From an uncultured Chloroflexota bacterium (GTDB lineage Bacteria > Chloroflexota > Dehalococcoidia > UBA3495), in the NCBI GenBank assembly GCA_913031095.1, contig CAJWGH010000016.1, positions 1 through 10,359 of the forward strand: a DNA stretch of 10,359 nucleotides. The letters run 5' to 3'. The position numbers were made by a program, and so were the translations under genes. The notes under the pieces were generated by a model. The model saw only the letters and a list, made by a program, of their open reading frames with translations, was not told the DNA's origin and ran no database searches. Numbering within the stretch: position 1 is the first letter of the stretch; every line of letters starts with the position of its first letter. Below, in pieces: positions 7,110-10,359 of the stretch.

Positions 7110-7688
7110 TCATCTGGTCTTAGCCGACCAGCGTACTTGGTCCAACCGCTCCCGGCTCAAGAGGGTCCTTACGTGGTCGGAGCCTAGCACTCGGACACGG
7201 TCTACTATGTTCTCTTCGTGGAGAGCTGCGGACTCGGTAAATTGACCCACTTGCGTCAGCGTGTTGGCCAGGCTGCTCCGGCTGCGCAAGGTATCTGGAT
7301 GGTCGACTCCCAGCACCCGCACCCTCCGTTCAAATATGGCCTCAAACATTGTCTTCGCATCGTCATAACGACCGGCCGCGTAATAGGTGTTCGCCAAACG
7401 GCTCAGGCTCCGCAGTGTTTGAGGATGTTCATCTCCAAGTTTTCCCCGGTGGATGCGGATGTTCTCAGAGTACAGAACAAAGCACTCGTCATATTCACGT
7501 GCAGCGCGCAAGCACCGGGCGAGCTCGCTCCTAGAGTTTATGGTCTGAAAGTGTTTCTCACCCTGGTGGTTCAACCTGGCCGCCAGCACGCCCCGCAATA
7601 TCTCGATCGCTTCGTTGGTACGATTAGCTGAGTGAAGTTCCCTGGCCTGAGCCTCCAGGCGGGATTGAGCCGACGATTCGAATTCCAA
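7110..7688 (-). CDS. Kinesin-light-chain-type TPR protein with TTG start
   Basis: This 192-residue protein consists almost entirely of tetratricopeptide repeats of the 42-residue kinesin-light-chain type. The GxxH turn recurs at exactly 42-residue steps: residues 43, 85, 127 and 169. Each turn is followed by a T(L/I)xSR helix start, and the last repeat is partial. It is a protein-interaction scaffold with no catalytic residues, signal peptide or membrane segment. The only start codon near the 5' end is TTG at 7686-7688; the frame is closed by a TGA at 7716-7718 and has no ATG before the middle of the protein. AAGG lies about 9 nt upstream. Only 1 nt separates it from the dehydrogenase stop, so translation is probably coupled. 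Such repeats usually belong to much longer signalling or NACHT-type proteins, so this may be a small remnant or a dedicated partner of an operon enzyme. Confidence 0.82.
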   Translation of the reverse strand: MEFESSAQSRLEAQARELHSANRTNEAIEILRGVLAARLNHQGEKHFQTINSRSELARCLRAAREYDECFVLYSENIRIHRGKLGDEHPQTLRSLSRLANTYYAAGRYDDAKTMFEAIFERRVRVLGVDHPDTLRSRSSLANTLTQVGQFTESAALHEENIVDRVRVLGSDHVRTLLSRERLDQVRWSAKTR

Positions 7689-7689
7689 G

Positions 7690-8895
7690 CTAGAACGCCT
7701 TTTTGAGAACCTCCATCACCTGGTTTGCAGAGGTGATGGGGATGGGGTTGTTGCGGCAGCCGCCGTCGGTTAGAACCAACTGGGCAATCTCCAGCAAATC
7801 TTCTTCCGGTATCTCCAGTTCCCGAATCCGGTGAGGCATGCCCATACTCAGCACAAAATCGTCCACCGCACGGGCAGCAGCCTCGGCCGCCGCTTCGTCA
7901 CTCATACCACTGGTGTCCAACCCTGCCGACCTAGCCAGCAACGCCTGCTTGCCCGCTGAAACCGGACGGTTAAACTCCATGACGTAGGGCTGGGTGACGC
8001 ACGAGGTGTAACCATGGCCCACCGAGTATTTCACACCCAGGATGTGCCCTATAGCATGGCTCAACCCGGTAGCGAAATTAGGCGCTCCCATCATAGACAT
8101 CCATGCGGCTATCAAACACTGGAGGCGCGCCTCAGGGTTTTTATCGGACTCTCGAGACTCCGTCAGATGGGTGAACAGTATCTCTGCCGCCGCCAATATC
8201 GGCGCGTCGATGGCGGGTTGATTGCCGGCGGTGTAAAGGCGCTCGATACAATGGTCCAGGGCTTTCACACCCGTGGAGAGCCAAAGCCAGTCGGGGGTAC
8301 CCTCAGTCATCACCGGGTCCAGCATGATCAGGTCGGCATAGAGCCGGGAGTGATGGACCCGAATCTTGTGGCCGGCCCGGTCGTCAAGCACGTTTCCACC
8401 GCCCATGTTGAATTCGCCGGCCGACAGAGTTGTGGGAATGGACACCTGCAACGGCAGATCTTTTCCATCAAGGTCGGGCGACAACATCATGTCCTGCTTT
8501 TCGCCCAAACCGCGGAGCTGTTCCACGGTTGTAATGCCCTCGGACATCAGCACCGCGATCATCCGGGAAGCATCAGAGATGGTGCTCCCACCGACTCCCA
8601 CCAGCGTGTCCACACCGCAAGCGATTGCCATGTTGGCAGCCTCAACTGCAGTGGACAAGGGGGCACGCTGCGTCAAGCCCGAATATGTGCCAGCGGACAT
8701 ACCTCCCAGAACGTCGTTAATACGTCGGACCGAGTCAGTCTTCTCAGCGACGGCACGCCCTGACAAGACTAAAGCCCGTTTACCGCTTAGCTTCTGAATC
8801 TCATCCTTAAGTGAATCGATCTTCTCATTTCCGAACACGATTCGCGTAGGCACCGTCGGGTCATACTCTCCCTGCATCGGGCTTTTAGGGGTCAT
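7690..8895 (-). CDS. Iron-containing alcohol dehydrogenase family, maleylacetate reductase-like
   Basis: From the ATG at 8893-8895 the protein has 401 residues. The Rossmann-like N-terminal half carries GVGGSTISDASR (about 100-111), the family's NAD(P) pyrophosphate loop, and an IPTTLSAGEF segment (about 153-162) that resembles maleylacetate reductases more than true iron alcohol dehydrogenases. In the helical half the three metal-ligand histidines are present (His215, His280, His294), but the fourth ligand, normally Asp, is Lys211 in GVKALDH. Maleylacetate reductases also lose this Asp and work without metal, reducing maleylacetate to 3-oxoadipate. An alternative GTG start at 8914-8916 is in frame, but the ATG has GAGG 5 nt upstream and the GTG has none. 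It lies between the cupin (24-nt gap) and TPR (1-nt gap) genes. The family is secure; the exact reaction is not. Confidence 0.87.
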   Translation of the reverse strand: MTPKSPMQGEYDPTVPTRIVFGNEKIDSLKDEIQKLSGKRALVLSGRAVAEKTDSVRRINDVLGGMSAGTYSGLTQRAPLSTAVEAANMAIACGVDTLVGVGGSTISDASRMIAVLMSEGITTVEQLRGLGEKQDMMLSPDLDGKDLPLQVSIPTTLSAGEFNMGGGNVLDDRAGHKIRVHHSRLYADLIMLDPVMTEGTPDWLWLSTGVKALDHCIERLYTAGNQPAIDAPILAAAEILFTHLTESRESDKNPEARLQCLIAAWMSMMGAPNFATGLSHAIGHILGVKYSVGHGYTSCVTQPYVMEFNRPVSAGKQALLARSAGLDTSGMSDEAAAEAAARAVDDFVLSMGMPHRIRELEIPEEDLLEIAQLVLTDGGCRNNPIPITSANQVMEVLKKAF

Positions 8896-8919
8896 ATCTG
8901 CCTCACTATTGCGCACAAG

Positions 8920-9288
8920 TTAATCGGAAAGCGGGATTATTATGGTGAACCTGTCTTCGTCGCCGATGACACGGGTGGAGTGTCCGGTGCCAGTCATGTC
9001 TTCAGCCAAGAGCACTGCCCCTGGGCCATATTGCTTCAAGGTACCGTCGGGCAACCCGATCTCCACTGTACCGGTTAGAGAGATGCTGTATTGCCTACGA
9101 GGGGCTGTGTGAAAATCCAAGAAATACCCGGCCTTGACCATCCGGAAGGATATACCTGGGGTCTGCTCAACGGGCGAAGACAGCCCATGGGCCCCTTCGG
9201 TGTCTAAGAATTCGGTCATCTCGAATTCCTTCTCTTCGATTACGGACTTCCCGTCAGGGCCGGTGTACACATGCACGAATTCAGGCAT
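8920..9288 (-). CDS. Small cupin-domain protein
   Basis: This 122-residue protein is a single-domain cupin. The first conserved block contains His60-T-A-P-R-R-Q66 followed by an SLTGTVEIGLPDG turn, and the second contains GPGAVLLAEDMTGTGH with His103. Classical cupins bind metal with two His, a Glu and a third His. Here the first HxH is reduced to one His and the Glu position is Gln, as in a known group with the APRRQ signature, so any metal site would be His60, Gln66 and His103. The ATG has GGAG 6 nt upstream (9295-9298). It is second in the operon, 38 nt after LLM-3 and 24 nt before the dehydrogenase. It could be an isomerase, a dioxygenase-like enzyme or a substrate-binding accessory; I cannot choose. 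Confidence 0.85.
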   Translation of the reverse strand: MPEFVHVYTGPDGKSVIEEKEFEMTEFLDTEGAHGLSSPVEQTPGISFRMVKAGYFLDFHTAPRRQYSISLTGTVEIGLPDGTLKQYGPGAVLLAEDMTGTGHSTRVIGDEDRFTIIIPLSD

Positions 9289-9326
9289 TTTTCACTCCAT
9301 CCTAACTATCAGCAGACTGCTTCTAG

Positions 9327-10359
9327 CTAATTTAGTTTGGGGGCGACTTTCTCATTCAACAATTGCACTGACTTTATCTGATGCTCCAGGGGGACATCGC
9401 AGCCGAAGTTGACCTCGTATATGACCTGGTTGATGCCCAGTTCTGCCTGGAGTTCCTGCAATCTCTCGACCACAGACTCGGGAGTGCCGTAGACCACCGT
9501 GTTGGCCAGCACATCCTCGTAGGTCATCGCTTGCAGCCTCTCTGCTTGGGCGGCCCGGTCGTCACCAACGGTTATACCAGACTGTCCAACTGAGTCCGTG
9601 ATGACTCTGATCAGCCGCTGCATCTGGAACATAGTGCTCTCTTTGGGCTCAGAATATGCCTTCGCTTTGGTCTCTGCTACGTATACAGGAACCCGTAGAC
9701 CAACGTCCACCGTCCCCTTATGCCCGGCTTTCCTCCGTGCGGCATGAAACTCCTCGACCATCGGTTTCAGATCAAGCAGCGTAGTAACACGAGATGGGTT
9801 GATGAAGATGGGATAGCCCATTCGCCCCACTAACTCAAAGGTGTCAGCGGAGGTTGCGCCTATCCTGATTGGCGGATGAGGCTTCTGAAGGGGTTTGGGC
9901 ACAACACAGAGGTCGTCGTACTGGTAGAAATCGCCCTTGAACGAGAACCGCTCAGAGGTCCAGCTTTTGAGGATGATCTCGAGGCACTCGTCAAAGCGGT
10001 CGCGGCTCTCTGCGTAGTCGAAGCCGTAACCCTGGTAAATGCGGGGGAAGGCAGCACGGCCTATGCCGAAGTCCAACCGGCCCTCGCTCAGGTGATCCAG
10101 CGTAGCAATCTCCTCGGCTATCTGCACAGGGTTCCGGAGCGGCAACACATGGACTGCCAGTCCAATCTTAACCTTCTTGGTCCGGGCTGCGACGGCTCCA
10201 GCAACGGTAACCGGCGCGGATAATACCGACCGGCCGGGGTCAAAATGGTACTCAGCAAGCCAGACTCCCTCCGAACCCGACTCCTCAGCTGCGTCTATCA
10301 ACTGCATAGAATCTCTAAATATCTGCGCCTGGGTTGTGTGGTCGTTCGAAGGGAACTCC
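9327..10359 (-). CDS. LLM-class flavin-dependent oxidoreductase, 5' end beyond the window (LLM-3)
   Basis: The minus-strand frame is open from the right edge to the TAG at 9327. The ATG at 10305-10307 is not the true start: 17 further codons upstream read EFPSNDHTTQAQIFRDS, continuing the first strand and helix of a luciferase-like barrel. About 5-10 residues should lie outside, giving a protein near 350 residues. The WLAEYHF motif matches the EHHF segment carrying the active-site His of bacterial luciferase. SEGRLDFGIGRA and KPLQKPHPPIRIGA are the usual flavin-phosphate and barrel-closing blocks. This branch resembles FMNH2-dependent alkanal-type monooxygenases more than the F420 groups of the other two LLM genes. 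It is the first visible gene of the right-hand operon, so the promoter is outside. It probably oxygenates the operon's substrate using flavin reduced by a partner not seen here. Confidence 0.88.
   Translation of the reverse strand, partial: EFPSNDHTTQAQIFRDSMQLIDAAEESGSEGVWLAEYHFDPGRSVLSAPVTVAGAVAARTKKVKIGLAVHVLPLRNPVQIAEEIATLDHLSEGRLDFGIGRAAFPRIYQGYGFDYAESRDRFDECLEIILKSWTSERFSFKGDFYQYDDLCVVPKPLQKPHPPIRIGATSADTFELVGRMGYPIFINPSRVTTLLDLKPMVEEFHAARRKAGHKGTVDVGLRVPVYVAETKAKAYSEPKESTMFQMQRLIRVITDSVGQSGITVGDDRAAQAERLQAMTYEDVLANTVVYGTPESVVERLQELQAELGINQVIYEVNFGCDVPLEHQIKSVQLLNEKVAPKLN

Noticed and set aside
8014..8763. A 249-codon plus-strand open frame
   Set aside because: It lies wholly antisense to the maleylacetate-reductase-like gene, whose family motifs are unmistakable. 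The antisense product is rich in His, Arg and Gly with no recognisable fold.
8896..8916. GTG start at 8916 for the dehydrogenase
   Set aside because: No ribosome site precedes it, whereas the ATG at 8895 has GAGG at 5-nt spacing. The seven extra residues add nothing conserved.
10305..10307. ATG as the start of LLM-3
   Set aside because: The frame stays open upstream to the window edge, and the added residues fit the family's N-terminal strand and helix.
1..10359. tRNA, rRNA, riboswitch, CRISPR, insertion sequence or attachment site
   Set aside because: No repeat array, transposase, integrase or structured RNA signature was found on either strand. The gaps other than 805-1135 are 123 nt or less and are explained by promoters and ribosome sites.

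Overview
The window reads as a dense bacterial catabolic island: eleven protein-coding genes in about 10.4 kb, almost all predicted soluble oxidoreductases or hydrolases, with short gaps and no RNA gene, mobile element or CRISPR array that I can see. Three different luciferase-like (LLM) flavin/F420 oxidoreductases, two near-twin short-chain dehydrogenases (SDRs), two alpha/beta hydrolases, an aldo/keto reductase, an iron-alcohol-dehydrogenase/maleylacetate-reductase relative, a VOC protein and a cupin make up the set. This mix, with mid-range GC by eye, would fit a Chloroflexota genome of the Dehalococcoidia/SAR202 kind, where flavin monooxygenase and SDR families are known to be expanded. 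An actinobacterium or proteobacterium with F420 chemistry cannot be excluded. There is no rRNA or housekeeping gene to settle taxonomy.

Layout. (1) 1-804, minus: an alpha/beta hydrolase whose last few codons lie beyond the left edge. (2) 805-1135: a 331-bp divergent promoter region holding an inverted repeat. (3) 1136-3752, plus: SDR-A, SDR-B (about 81% identical proteins) and an MSMEG_2256-type LLM oxidoreductase, a compact operon. (4) 3775-4611, minus: a second alpha/beta hydrolase, convergent with the LLM gene and served by a good sigma70-like promoter in the next gap. (5) 4612-4734: a short divergent promoter region with a 13-bp palindrome on that promoter. (6) 4735-6130, plus: VOC protein and aldo/keto reductase. 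(7) 6127-10359, minus: a five-gene operon transcribed right to left in the order LLM-3 (5' end beyond the right edge), cupin, maleylacetate-reductase-like dehydrogenase, TPR protein (TTG start), Rv2161c-type LLM. Its last gene overlaps the end of the aldo/keto reductase gene tail to tail by 4 nt.

How the genes may work together. Twice, a hydrolase gene faces away from a block of redox enzymes. This suggests modules in which an ester, lactone or C-C bond is cleaved and the resulting alcohols, aldehydes or ketones are processed by SDR, AKR and LLM enzymes. The right-hand operon adds a monooxygenase-like LLM, a cupin and a dehydrogenase of the maleylacetate reductase family, which suggests oxidation of a cyclic or unsaturated carbon compound. 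The actual substrate cannot be read from the sequence.
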